64,000 nucleotides of DNA, from NCBI RefSeq assembly GCF_021502725.1, contig NZ_JAKFFS010000001.1:1054001-1118000 (forward strand), given 5' to 3'. The notes under the pieces were generated by a model. That model saw only the letters and a program-made list of their open reading frames with translations. It was not told the DNA's origin and did not search any database. Positions 54,764 through 64,000 of this stretch are shown here, piece after piece. The position numbers were made by a program, and so were the translations under genes. Numbering within the stretch: position 1 is the first letter of the stretch; each line of letters begins with the position of its first letter. The DNA is from Dyadobacter sp. CY345. Its GTDB lineage: Bacteria > Bacteroidota > Bacteroidia > Cytophagales > Spirosomataceae.

Positions 54764-55342
54764 ATGCAGGGAACGTTGGTATCGGATAAGGAACTGGTAA
54801 ATTCTATTTCAGAAGGCGACGAAAGTGCTTTCCAGGAAATTTACCGTCGGTACTGGTACAAGCTTTTCATGATGGCCAAGCGAAAACTGATCTTTGAAGA
54901 AGACGCTCAGGAAATAGTTCAGGATATTTTTGTAGACCTGTGGGAGCGGCGTTTTCAGGTGCAGATTGAAGAATTAAACAATTTTCTGGTTAGCGCAGTT
55001 AAATATCAGATACTAAACCATATCAGGGCTAGAATTGTCAGACAGCAATATTCAAATGATTCTTTTCACACTGTAGATCATAACGATAATGATACCGAAG
55101 ATCAGCTGGCACTCACTGACCTGACTACCGCTATTGCTTCAGGACTTGCAACGTTACCACAGAAATCTCGGGAAATATTCACACTTAACAGGTTGGAAGG
55201 ACTATCGGTTCGGGAAATTGCTGCCAGGCTGAATATACCCGAGCGCACTATCGAGTATCACATAACACAGTCGCTGCGTATGATGCGCCAGCATTTAAAG
55301 GATTTTGTCCTCATTATCACTGCAATTGTCTTCGCCAGCTAA
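54764..55342 (+). CDS. FecI-like ECF sigma factor
   Basis: 192 residues. Region 2 is FQEIYRRYWYKLFMMAKRKL and EDAQEIVQDIFVDLWERR; region 4 is LPQKSREIFTLNRLEGLSVREIAARLNIPERTIEYHITQSLRMMR. A hydrophobic C-terminal tail (DFVLIITAIVFAS) is typical of PUL-associated sigma factors in Bacteroidota. It is expected to be held inactive by the FecR protein encoded 160 bp downstream and to switch on the susC-susD genes when the receptor is occupied. Confidence 0.93.
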   Translation: MQGTLVSDKELVNSISEGDESAFQEIYRRYWYKLFMMAKRKLIFEEDAQEIVQDIFVDLWERRFQVQIEELNNFLVSAVKYQILNHIRARIVRQQYSNDSFHTVDHNDNDTEDQLALTDLTTAIASGLATLPQKSREIFTLNRLEGLSVREIAARLNIPERTIEYHITQSLRMMRQHLKDFVLIITAIVFAS

Positions 55343-55501
55343 GTCCTCCAAGTTTATAGTCTTGTAATTTTCTAAGAATAAATAAACTATACCCCATGTT
55401 TAATATAAACTTTTGGTTATTTAATAAAACTATTTGCGGCAATTTGATGGTATAGGGTACTTATCAATATACCGGGCTTGAAACGTATTATTCGTGTTAA
55501 A

Positions 55502-56563
55502 ATGGAGAAGAAAACAAAAGGATTTTTAAGGATTTTACAAAGATACATGGACGGATCTTCCCGGAATGAGGAAAAACAAGTCATGGACATTTGGTATGGA
55601 TCGATTGAGCGGGAAAATATATCGGATTTGGACTCAGAAGACAAAAATCAGTTGGAAGACAAAATCTGGGCCGGGATTCAAAAAGAGATATACTTTAAAA
55701 ACGAACCAGAAGCGGTATCCAATAAATTGCGCTACATACCTTATTTAAAATTTGTCTCGGCGGCTTCTGTGCTTCTTGTCCTAGGTTTTCTCTACTTTAT
55801 TTCGGATTTGAACCGGTCAAGAAGCTCGCTTTTTAAAAATATTTCAAGTCAGGAACAGGCTGCACTTTTAAAAATAGAAAATACTGGATCTTCCCAATCA
55901 GTTATCAGGCTTACTGACGGAAGTCATGTTACCCTTGAAAAAGGTGCTAAATTATATTACCCAAAACTTTTTAGTGCTACCAGCCGCAAGGTTTATTTAG
56001 AAGGAAATGCATTTTTTAACATATCGAAAAATCCGCAAAAGCCCTTCCTTGTTTTTTCCGGAGATATTGTAACAAAGGTTTTGGGTACAAGTTTTACCGT
56101 GCATACTAATATTAAATCCGGAAATATTGAAGTGGCGGTTTTAACAGGAAAGGTAATTGTAGAAAAAGCAGATAAAGTAAAGGAAACATTTGATGCAGGC
56201 ACTGGCGGTGTCTTTTTAACACCTAATAAGAAAGTTATCTTTCTGCCCGAATCTGAAAAATATATTACCGGTATCGTTGACAAACCCGTGTTTGTAGAAA
56301 AGCCCGATGCTGGTGCATTCGTTTTTGAAGAGACATCCTTAATCGACGTGATTGAAAAACTGGAAAAAGCTTACGGAGTAGAGATTAAATTGGAAAACGG
56401 CAGCATTGCCCACTGCCCGATAACTGCTGATCTGTCAAACGAGTCTTTATTTGTCAAACTCGAGATTATAAATGCTTTGTTGAATACCAAGTCGCAAGTC
56501 AGAGATACCACCATTTTATTGACTGGCGGAGCATGCAATTCTTTTAAATCTAGTCAAACTTAA
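55502..56563 (+). CDS. FecR-type anti-sigma factor
   Basis: 353 residues from ATG 55502. The cytoplasmic sigma-binding part (LRILQRYMDGSSRNEEKQVMDIWY) is followed by one membrane helix (FVSAASVLLVLGFLYFIS, about 82-100). The periplasmic FecR domain has VIRLTDGSHVTLEKGAKLYYP, RKVYLEGNAFFNI and FLVFSGDIVTKVLGTSFTV. A C-terminal DUF4974-like domain (FEETSLIDVIEKLEKAYGVEIKLEN) contacts the STN domain of the receptor. It passes the signal from the SusC-like protein to the sigma factor. The order sigma-FecR-SusC is the classic arrangement. Confidence 0.93.
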   Translation: MEKKTKGFLRILQRYMDGSSRNEEKQVMDIWYGSIERENISDLDSEDKNQLEDKIWAGIQKEIYFKNEPEAVSNKLRYIPYLKFVSAASVLLVLGFLYFISDLNRSRSSLFKNISSQEQAALLKIENTGSSQSVIRLTDGSHVTLEKGAKLYYPKLFSATSRKVYLEGNAFFNISKNPQKPFLVFSGDIVTKVLGTSFTVHTNIKSGNIEVAVLTGKVIVEKADKVKETFDAGTGGVFLTPNKKVIFLPESEKYITGIVDKPVFVEKPDAGAFVFEETSLIDVIEKLEKAYGVEIKLENGSIAHCPITADLSNESLFVKLEIINALLNTKSQVRDTTILLTGGACNSFKSSQT

Positions 56564-56731
56564 TAAACAATAACATGTAAATAAAAATTACAACAAAAAG
56601 AAACCGAAGATGTTGAAGCATCTCCGGCTTGATTAAATCCCTGAAACTTGCGCTAACAAGGTGTCTTATTCTCGAAAAATAAGGCGGGGATTCTTTTGCC
56701 AAATCTGTCACGATCTAACAACTGCAAAACA

Positions 56732-59700
56732 ATGAAAAAACGAAGACAAATCATAGCGCCAATAGGTACTATTATGAAAGTATCATGTATTCAAATCATT
56801 CTCGCAGTTCTCGCAATGACTTACACCTATGGTTATGAGGTAAGCGCGCAGGAACTATTATTAAGAAGAGTAGACTTGGCCGTAGAGCATAAAGAAATCA
56901 AAACCGTGCTTTCTCAGCTCGAAAAGAAGGTAAATCTTAAGTTCGTATATAGTTCCAAGTCACTGCCTGTACATCGCAAAATTTCGTTATCTGTTTCTAA
57001 TAAAACTGTTTCCGAGGTACTGGATGCAATGTTTTTGCCAGACCGTGTTACTTATACAATTGTGAACGATAAAATTGTGCTTACCATAGTTGATTCGTCA
57101 TCTTTGGAAGAAGACGAACAAAAAAGCCAACCGGATCAGGTAAATGCCAAAAGCTTTGAAAGGACAGTCACCGGTAAGGTTACGGATGAAAAACAGGAAG
57201 GGTTGCCGGGCGTAAATATTACAATCAAGGGCACAACAAAAGGCACGACATCGGATGTTGAAGGGAACTTCACTTTACAGGTGCCGGATCAGCCTGAGGT
57301 TCTGGTATTTTCATTTGTAGGATATTTACCTCAGGAAATTGCTGTCGGAAGTTTGATAAAGATTGATGTTTCCTTAAAGGTCGATACCAAATCACTGGAA
57401 GAGGTGGTTGTAGTGGGGTACGGTACGCAAAGCAAAGCTACCCTCACTGGCTCGATCTCAACTGTTAGTGCGCAGACATTCAAAGATCGCGGTCCGGTTT
57501 CCAGTCCGTTGGCAGCGTTGCAGGGGCAGGTGCCCGGCGTTACTGTGACAAGAAGTTCTTCCCAGCCGGGGCGCGAAGGATGGAATTTTCAGATCCGAGG
57601 GGCGGCTTCAATTAACAGTACGGAACCTTTGGTTATTGTCGACGGCCTTCCCGTGCCGGGCGTGAATGCGTTAAATACTTTTAATCCCAATGATATTGAA
57701 AATATCTCCTTTCTGAAAGATGCTGCAGCATCGATCTACGGATCCCGGGCAGCCGGAGGTGTTGTTTTAATTACAACAAAAAGAGCGAAAAACGGAAAGC
57801 CAAGAATTGAATACAACGCGAGTTTTTCGCAAAAAAACGTCGGACTACTTCCCAAGCTGGTTGACATGAATGATTGGGGGCCTTTGATCAAAGAAGCGCG
57901 TGAAACGGACGGATTTGCCGCGACGGATATCTGGCTTAATTATGCCAATGTAGCAATCGCAGCCAAGCAACAGGGCATTACTGTAATGAGCAAAGAGCAG
58001 TATCTGGCTGCCAGTGGTGCCGGAGCAGCAAACTTTGGAGATGTCAGGGACTTTACTTTTTTTGACGGAACGGAGCAGGATGTGCTCTGGGGTAGTGCTA
58101 AATCACAGGAACATCAGCTCAGCATTTCGGGAAGAACTGAAAAGCTTGGGTATAGGATTTCGGCGGGTTATTTAAAAGACGGAAGTCTTCTTCAGCCGGG
58201 AAACAATTCGAATTCCCGCTACAATGTAAGGTTTACGAATGATTACCAGTTTTCCAAAAAACTGGTAATGGAAAGTAACATATCCGTTGAGCGCAATGTG
58301 ATCGTTCAGCCTACGCGGCTTGGAGACGTAATAAACAATGGAAACCAGCCTGGTAAGCCCTTGTCCGGCCTTGGTCTGACTGGCAAGCCGTATGTTTGGG
58401 GCTCCGGTATAGGGAATGCCTCTGTGAATGCGATTGCAAATTTTGGAGGAGATAATACCGAACGAAACACCAGGCTAAATGGCAATTTTAAATTGACGTA
58501 CGACATTTTACCCAATATAAAAGCGGTTGCATCGACGGGATATTACCTGTTGGACACAGATTACAGAACTTTGGAGAACATCATAGCCTGGTATGATTAT
58601 GCAGGAACATTTAATTCTTTCAACTCACCGAGCCGTACATCCTACCAGAGAGGTAATAAAACAGAGTCTAACTTTACAGCAAACGGCTACCTTCAGTATG
58701 ACAAAGTCTTTGGTTCAGATCATACCGTACGTGCGGTGGTTGGATCGCAATACGAGCGTTTTGAGTATAACAGGTTTATTGCCAAAACATTCGATGTCGT
58801 ACCTGGCGTGCCGCCTTCGTTGAGTTTGAGTACGGGTGACGGAACTTCCAAAACGGTTGCCGAAGCTCAGTATCATACAGCTATTGCAGGATATTTCGGA
58901 AGATTTAATTATTCTTTTAAAGACAAATATTTGCTGGAAGCCAATGTACGCTATGACGGGTCTTCGAAATTTCGTGAAGAGGATCGCTGGAAAATGTTTT
59001 ATGGTGTTTCAGCAGGGTGGGTCTTGACAGAAGAGGCATTTTTGAAAAATAATGGGATTTTAGATGTACTTAAAATCAGGGCGTCCTACGGAAGTTTGGG
59101 AAATCAGAGCGGAATTGGTTCGTATGACTATATTCAGTTTCTTAACCTGAATTATTCTACAAGTCAGCAGTCTTCGGGTTTTCCTATTCTCGGGACAAGT
59201 CCAGCGGTGCGTATTTCACCTAGCGGAAGTTTGGTCGCCTTTGACAGAACATGGGAGAAAATTGAAACGCAGAATCTGGGGGTTGATGTTGCTGTACTTG
59301 ATAACCGCCTATCAGGTAGTTTTGAATACTTTATAAAAAATAACCGAAATATGCTTTTGAACAGAACGTACTCTGCGGTTCTGGGAGCGAATGCGCCGCA
59401 AGGTAATAATGGTCATTTGAAAACATGGGGATGGGACCTGTCTTTGAACTGGCGCGGTCAGATAGGAAAACTAAACTATCGAATCGGTGGTAACATTTCT
59501 GACAATCAAAACAAACTGATCAACTTTGGAGGGCAAAATATTATTGGCACGGGTGTTCGGGGATATAATACTGCGGTCGAAGGATATGCAATTGGATCCT
59601 ACTTTGGCTTGGTATATGCCGGGAAAATCCAGACTGCTGAACAGCTGGAATCGTACCGGAATCTGATCCCCGGCAATAATATTGGCATGCCGAGTGGCGC

Positions 59701-60343
59701 TGCAACCTCACAGGCTAACGGCAGACTTGCTCTGGGCGATAATATGTTTAAAGACGTAAATGGAGATGGGAAAATTACTTTTCCTGAGGATGCGAAGTAT
59801 CTGGGCAGGGATGACCCACGTCTGACCTATTCTTTTAACGGAGGATTGGAATTCAAAGGGTTTGATTTAAATTTTATATTCCAGGGAATTGGTAAAAGAA
59901 CCGTTATTCGGGACGGGAACTGGAGAATACCAGCAGCAGTAATTTTTCAGGCGCAAAATGAAGCTTTTGTCGGTAAATCGTGGACTCCGGAGCGCACAGA
60001 TGCTGATTTGCCAAGAATTTCTACCACCGGTGTTATTAATAACTACAATTACTTTCCTTCCGACTGGGTAGCTGAAAACGCTTCTTATCTGCGTCTGAAA
60101 AATCTGGTAGTAGGTTATACAATTCCGGCAACTATTACTAAAAAGGCTAAGATTGAGCGTTTGCGTGTATATTTCTCCGGAAATGACCTTTGGGAGGCTA
60201 CAAAAATAAAAGACGGTTGGGATCCGGAAGCTTCCCGGACCGTAGCTAACACAGGCGACAGTGAAAATAATAATATCGTCACTTTCAGCCAGCGTTACCC
60301 ATTTTACCGCTACCTGACTTTTGGTTTAAACCTTACTTTCTAA
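56732..60343 (+). CDS. SusC/RagA-type TonB-linked receptor with STN domain
   Basis: 1203 residues from ATG 56732 (MKKRRQIIAPIG). A signal peptide (ILAVLAMTYTYGYEVSAQ) is followed by an STN domain (about 45-120, VEHKEIKTVLSQLEKKVNLKFVY). A CarboxypepD_reg-like domain comes next (about 150-230, VTGKVTDEKQEGLPGVNITIKG). The plug has EEVVVVGYGTQSKATLTGSIS, and the barrel ends in FYRYLTFGLNLTF. The STN domain marks it as a transducer that signals to FecR. It imports oligosaccharides through the outer membrane with its SusD lid. The gene is intact. Confidence 0.95.
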   Translation: MKKRRQIIAPIGTIMKVSCIQIILAVLAMTYTYGYEVSAQELLLRRVDLAVEHKEIKTVLSQLEKKVNLKFVYSSKSLPVHRKISLSVSNKTVSEVLDAMFLPDRVTYTIVNDKIVLTIVDSSSLEEDEQKSQPDQVNAKSFERTVTGKVTDEKQEGLPGVNITIKGTTKGTTSDVEGNFTLQVPDQPEVLVFSFVGYLPQEIAVGSLIKIDVSLKVDTKSLEEVVVVGYGTQSKATLTGSISTVSAQTFKDRGPVSSPLAALQGQVPGVTVTRSSSQPGREGWNFQIRGAASINSTEPLVIVDGLPVPGVNALNTFNPNDIENISFLKDAAASIYGSRAAGGVVLITTKRAKNGKPRIEYNASFSQKNVGLLPKLVDMNDWGPLIKEARETDGFAATDIWLNYANVAIAAKQQGITVMSKEQYLAASGAGAANFGDVRDFTFFDGTEQDVLWGSAKSQEHQLSISGRTEKLGYRISAGYLKDGSLLQPGNNSNSRYNVRFTNDYQFSKKLVMESNISVERNVIVQPTRLGDVINNGNQPGKPLSGLGLTGKPYVWGSGIGNASVNAIANFGGDNTERNTRLNGNFKLTYDILPNIKAVASTGYYLLDTDYRTLENIIAWYDYAGTFNSFNSPSRTSYQRGNKTESNFTANGYLQYDKVFGSDHTVRAVVGSQYERFEYNRFIAKTFDVVPGVPPSLSLSTGDGTSKTVAEAQYHTAIAGYFGRFNYSFKDKYLLEANVRYDGSSKFREEDRWKMFYGVSAGWVLTEEAFLKNNGILDVLKIRASYGSLGNQSGIGSYDYIQFLNLNYSTSQQSSGFPILGTSPAVRISPSGSLVAFDRTWEKIETQNLGVDVAVLDNRLSGSFEYFIKNNRNMLLNRTYSAVLGANAPQGNNGHLKTWGWDLSLNWRGQIGKLNYRIGGNISDNQNKLINFGGQNIIGTGVRGYNTAVEGYAIGSYFGLVYAGKIQTAEQLESYRNLIPGNNIGMPSGAATSQANGRLALGDNMFKDVNGDGKITFPEDAKYLGRDDPRLTYSFNGGLEFKGFDLNFIFQGIGKRTVIRDGNWRIPAAVIFQAQNEAFVGKSWTPERTDADLPRISTTGVINNYNYFPSDWVAENASYLRLKNLVVGYTIPATITKKAKIERLRVYFSGNDLWEATKIKDGWDPEASRTVANTGDSENNNIVTFSQRYPFYRYLTFGLNLTF

Positions 60344-60365
60344 GATCATTTTTAAATCGCAAATC

Positions 60366-62078
60366 ATGAAACGAATAAATATTTTGGCCAAAGTCTGGAT
60401 TGTTGTTGCTCTGCTTAACACCGGATGCAATAGTCTTATTGACATGAAGCCGCTCAATGAAATCTCCGACGCAAACTACTGGACTACTCCTGATCAGTTT
60501 AAGCTGGCAGCCAACGAGTTCTATACGTATTTACGTACATTTACTGACATCATGGCTGATGGGCCACACTCGGAGACCCGCGCTGATTTTACTTATCAGC
60601 GTGATGGAGCCAACTTGTTCAGCAATGGGAATAATACAGTTCCCTTAACAGATGGTAACTGGAATTATTCAAGAGTCCGGAATGTAAACTATTTGTTGGA
60701 AAAGGCAGGCAGTTATTCAGCGCCCGATGATATCAAAACTTACGTAGCCGAAGCCAGGTTTTTTAGGGCTTATCTCTACTTTGATCTGTTACAGCAGTTC
60801 GGTGGTGTACCCATCATTGAAAAGCCTTTAACTGTTAGTTCCGCTGAATTATCTGCACCACGCAATACCCGGGACCAGGTAGCTGATTTTATTCTCAGTG
60901 ATCTTGATGCTGCGATTGCTGTTTTACCTGCTGAAAGTGCAATTGCTGCGGCAGATAAGGGAAGGATCAGCAAAGAAGCAGCCCAGTCATTTTTGTCAAG
61001 GGTAGCGCTTTATGAAGGTACCTGGCAGCAAAATAGAGGCAATAGTTCAAGAGCAAATACGCTGTTGGATAAGGCTATTGCAGCGAGTAGCGCAGTAATA
61101 ACCGGAAATCAGTTTTCGCTCTTTGCTCCCGCGGCACTGGGTGATTCAGCCCAAAAATATCTGTTTATTCTGGAAGATCAGACATCCAATCCGGCTGGCA
61201 TAACCAAATCTTCGAATAAGGAATATATTTTGAAAAACCGTTATGATTTTGCGCTGCGGCAAATTAGGTTCAATATTACCAAAACCGTGGTAGGTAACGT
61301 TTTTGTGGTAACCAAAAAACTAGCAGATTCCTATTTATCTCAGGATGGACTTCCAATTGAAAAGTCGCCTCTATTTAAGGGATATTCGGGCACAACCACA
61401 GAATTTCAAAACCGTGACAACCGGATGCGTTACAATTTGCTGCAAGACGGGCAAACTTTCTGGACCAACAATGCACCTCGTGTTTCGTGGAAAGGAGATG
61501 CAGCCGATATCGCGTCTGGTCAGAAGTGGAATGGGGCAACAGGCAGCGGATACGCCAATCAAAAATGGGGTACGGAAAGAAAATTGTCTGACCAGGAGGA
61601 AGCCTATGATTATCCGGTTATCCGTTATGCAGAAGTTTTGCTGAATTATGCTGAAGCGGTATATGAGAGAAATGGTTCGATTTCGAATGCGGATCTGGAT
61701 AAGTCACTCAATCTGGTTCGAAACCGTGTAAATAAAACGATGCCAAAGTTAAGCAATGAACTCGTTGGTGCTAATGGACTGAACATGCGCACAGAGATCC
61801 GCAGAGAAAGAAATATTGAACTCTATTTTGAAGGATTCAGAAGAGACGATCTGATCCGTTGGAAAACAGCAGAAACTGAGATGAAGCAGGATATTTTGGG
61901 AATAACCTGGAAAGGTACCGCCTTTGAGACCCGTTGGCCAGGTATCGGTGCTCAGGTAGTAAATAATGTCTACCGGTTGGAAACAAATAGAAAGTGGGCT
62001 GACAAAAATTATCTGCTACCTATTCCTTCTCAGCAAATTCAGTTAAATCCGAATCTGGAGCAGAATCCTGGCTGGTAG
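60366..62078 (+). CDS. SusD/RagB-type surface glycan-binding lipoprotein
   Basis: 570 residues with a lipobox LNTGC, Cys20. The tetratricopeptide-like core of SusD shows in YVAEARFFRAYLYFDLLQQFGGVPIIEKPL and in the C-terminal block EVLLNYAEAVYERNG, IRRERNIELYFEGFRRDDLIRW and NYLLPIPSQQIQLNPNLEQNPGW. These are the most conserved parts of the family. It caps the SusC-like barrel on the cell surface and binds the glycan. It starts 22 bp after the receptor. A hairpin follows about 95 bp after its stop. Confidence 0.95.
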   Translation: MKRINILAKVWIVVALLNTGCNSLIDMKPLNEISDANYWTTPDQFKLAANEFYTYLRTFTDIMADGPHSETRADFTYQRDGANLFSNGNNTVPLTDGNWNYSRVRNVNYLLEKAGSYSAPDDIKTYVAEARFFRAYLYFDLLQQFGGVPIIEKPLTVSSAELSAPRNTRDQVADFILSDLDAAIAVLPAESAIAAADKGRISKEAAQSFLSRVALYEGTWQQNRGNSSRANTLLDKAIAASSAVITGNQFSLFAPAALGDSAQKYLFILEDQTSNPAGITKSSNKEYILKNRYDFALRQIRFNITKTVVGNVFVVTKKLADSYLSQDGLPIEKSPLFKGYSGTTTEFQNRDNRMRYNLLQDGQTFWTNNAPRVSWKGDAADIASGQKWNGATGSGYANQKWGTERKLSDQEEAYDYPVIRYAEVLLNYAEAVYERNGSISNADLDKSLNLVRNRVNKTMPKLSNELVGANGLNMRTEIRRERNIELYFEGFRRDDLIRWKTAETEMKQDILGITWKGTAFETRWPGIGAQVVNNVYRLETNRKWADKNYLLPIPSQQIQLNPNLEQNPGW

Positions 62079-62172
62079 TTGATGCGCATTTGTTATTGAC
62101 TGAAACTTCTCCGGATTAATAACAAGTCAGGCGGGCAATCAGCACTTACGCTCCGGTCATAACGACACCCTC

Positions 62173-62219
62173 ATAATGCCGGCCAGTTACAGTCGGCATT
62201 ATAAGGGGTTTAGTTTTTC
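62173..62219 (+). terminator. Probable terminator behind susD
   Basis: ATAATGCCG (62173-62181) pairs perfectly with CGGCATTAT (62194-62202) and is followed by a T-rich stretch 62209-62219. It may only partly stop transcription into the GH97 gene. Confidence 0.55.
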
Positions 62220-62365
62220 TGATCTTTTACAGCATTTCGAAATGCAATGATGTGTATTGCTAACATGAGTTGGAATAATCCATATCAGCACAACCGGTTT
62301 TGATAAAAGTCGATTTTAAAATCTGTTGATTAGGCGAATAGTTTTGTATTAAAAGTAATTGAATT

Positions 62366-64000
62366 ATGTATCTTAAATTTAAAGTGCCTGCGTGTCTTCT
62401 GTTTCTGTTTATTGCATGCTGCTTCCGCTCCGTAGCACAGGACAGTACAGGTTATCAGCTTTTATCTCCTGATAAAAATTTCGTCATTACGGTCGCTCAC
62501 AAGCAGCATGCCGGCAAAAAGCAGCTTGTTTATGGTGTGACCTATAAAGGTAAACCGATCATTCTGGAATCGGAGCTGGGCGTGAAGATCGAAAATAACC
62601 TTTTTGAATCGGCATTGGCGATAACCAATGATTCAAGTAAGGTTTGGTTTGATAATCTGGTTTTTACAGGTGTTCAGCGGTCGTCAAAAAACGAAAGCTG
62701 GAAGCCGCTTTATGGAGAACGCAGCCTTATTGAAGATCATTACAACGAAATGATGCTAAGCTTCGAGAAGAACGGACAGGACAATGGCCAGGCTGACGGG
62801 CATGCGGCCCCGGACTACGACCGGCGAAGTAGCTATCAGGTGCAACTAATCGTGCGAGCTTATGACAGCGGGGTGGCTTTTAAATACTTCTTTCCCGAAA
62901 ACAAGAATGGCCTTTTCATGCACATCACCGGTGAGCAGACCGAGTTCACTTTACCGGAAGGCAGTATGGCCTATTTTGAAGGATGGGCACAGGGGGCGTA
63001 TTCATTATTGCCGCTGGCAAACTGGCCAGGCGAAAGCGAAAGACCATTAACGCTGCACCTCAAAAATGGCTTATATGTAGCACTTCTTGAAGCACAGATG
63101 GTGGATTACGCACGAACAAAATTCAAGCTAAGCGAAACAAAAAGAAATACGTTGGAAGCATCTATCTACGGAGATGTTGATGCGATTACTCCGTTTGGCA
63201 CATCCTGGCGTGTGATCATGGCTGCGGAAAAGCCCGGGCATCTGATTGAAAACAACGATTTGATTTTAAATCTGAACCCTGCCAGTAAGCTCTCAAATAC
63301 AGCCTGGATTAAACCGGGAAAGGTGATACGCTCGGGATTGACGACCAAAGATGCCAAAGCATGCGTTGACTTTGCCGCAAAACATCATTTACAATATGTT
63401 CATTTAGATGCCGGATGGTACGGTCCTGAAATGAAAGTTTCTTCCGATGCTTCCGTAGTCTCCCCTGAAAAAGACCTGGCCATGCAGGAGCTGATCGCTT
63501 ACGGGAGAAGCAAAGGCATTGGCATTTTGATCTATGTGAACCAAAGAGCGCTTTACAGTCAGATGGACAAACTTTTTCCGCTTTATCAGAAGTGGGGGAT
63601 CAAGGGAATTAAATTCGGTTTTGTACAGATTGGATCAAACCGCTGGTCGCACTGGCTGCATGAAGCAGTGAAAAAAGCCGCCGAGTTCGAGTTGATGGTG
63701 GATATTCATGACGAGTACCGCCCGACGGGTTTCAGCCGTACGTATCCAAACCTCCTATCGCAGGAGGGCATTCGCGGGAATGAAGAATTTCCGGATGCTA
63801 CCCACAACACCATATTGCCATTTACCAGGGGCCTTGCCGGCGCGGGTGATTATACGATCTGTTATTTTGATCCCCGGTTAAAAAACACGCATGCCCACCA
63901 GCTGGCACTTTCCGTAGTGATGTATAGTCCCTTTCAGTTTTTGTTTTGGTACGATAAACCATCCGCCTATCAAAATGAGCCAGAGATTGAATTTTTTGAG
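62366..64000 (+). CDS. Glycoside hydrolase family 97 (partial, runs off the window)
   Basis: 545 codons are visible from ATG 62366, with no stop before the window end. A signal peptide (CLLFLFIACCFRSVAQ) precedes the GH97 N-terminal beta-sandwich (YQLLSPDKNFVITV; GVAFKYFFPENK; ADGHAAPDYDRRSSYQ). The TIM barrel follows, with YVHLDAGWYG, GIKGIKFGFVQ, MVDIHDEYRPTGFSRTYPNL and the QEGIRGNEEF loop. The family cleaves alpha-glucosides or alpha-galactosides using calcium. VDIHDEYRP would fit a retaining-type site, but I leave the substrate open. It is probably the degradative enzyme of this PUL. About 100-150 residues are missing. Confidence 0.92.
   Translation, partial: MYLKFKVPACLLFLFIACCFRSVAQDSTGYQLLSPDKNFVITVAHKQHAGKKQLVYGVTYKGKPIILESELGVKIENNLFESALAITNDSSKVWFDNLVFTGVQRSSKNESWKPLYGERSLIEDHYNEMMLSFEKNGQDNGQADGHAAPDYDRRSSYQVQLIVRAYDSGVAFKYFFPENKNGLFMHITGEQTEFTLPEGSMAYFEGWAQGAYSLLPLANWPGESERPLTLHLKNGLYVALLEAQMVDYARTKFKLSETKRNTLEASIYGDVDAITPFGTSWRVIMAAEKPGHLIENNDLILNLNPASKLSNTAWIKPGKVIRSGLTTKDAKACVDFAAKHHLQYVHLDAGWYGPEMKVSSDASVVSPEKDLAMQELIAYGRSKGIGILIYVNQRALYSQMDKLFPLYQKWGIKGIKFGFVQIGSNRWSHWLHEAVKKAAEFELMVDIHDEYRPTGFSRTYPNLLSQEGIRGNEEFPDATHNTILPFTRGLAGAGDYTICYFDPRLKNTHAHQLALSVVMYSPFQFLFWYDKPSAYQNEPEIEFFE

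Overview
The window reads as a chromosomal segment of a Bacteroidota bacterium, most likely Cytophagales (Dyadobacter/Spirosomaceae-like). This is inferred from the SusC/SusD/GH97 locus under an ECF sigma/FecR pair, a type IX secretion C-terminal domain, LytS/LytTR signalling, a Bacteroidota-type integrase and mobilisation genes, and the general lack of Shine-Dalgarno sequences. The species assignment is inference; no rRNA is present.

Region 1 (1-10300) is an ordinary housekeeping backbone: the end of a glycosyltransferase, an AddB-like Fe-S nuclease, a putative porin, lpxK, menC, hemF and an NlpC/P60 hydrolase, all intact. Region 2 starts at the tmRNA gene (10301-10670), followed by its terminator and a tyrosine recombinase. 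From about 12.7 to 29.2 kb the genes look like a decaying island. A PhyH-type dioxygenase, a PepSY membrane protein, an SDR, a DNA-alkylation-repair protein, an MFS transporter and an acyltransferase all carry in-frame stops, frameshifts or truncations. Intact genes lie between them: a TonB receptor, an AraC regulator, an ECF sigma unit, a VOC protein, DinB and a histidine kinase/LytTR pair.

Region 3 (31.6-43.6 kb) is accessory. It holds an S41 peptidase, an amidohydrolase and a Crp/Fnr regulator with three evenly spaced palindromes upstream. Next comes a surface cluster: a T9SS-sorted protein whose signal peptide is out of frame at an A8 tract, a lipase, and a tandem array of two and a bit propeller lipoproteins. 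The second copy of a lipoprotein gene also found at 17.7 kb follows. The region ends with a wrecked IS3 transposase that carries several GC-rich 14-16 bp insertions, three of them fitting GCGGNNGCCGCGCG. This is the strangest signal in the window.

Region 4 (43.6-47.9 kb) is a tight SOS-mutagenesis style operon: umuD, umuC, SRAP, two unknown genes and an Fpg/Nei glycosylase, with twin palindromes upstream. Region 5 (48-54 kb) is a mobilisation module (relaxosome accessory protein, relaxase, VirD4/TraG-like coupling protein) behind a gene-poor 1.1 kb stretch that may hold oriT. Together with the integrase beside tmRNA it suggests that much of 10.7-54 kb is, or contains, integrated mobilisable DNA, although no flanking att repeat was found. 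Region 6 (54.7-64 kb) is an intact polysaccharide utilisation locus: ECF sigma, FecR, STN-type SusC, SusD and a GH97 enzyme cut by the window end.
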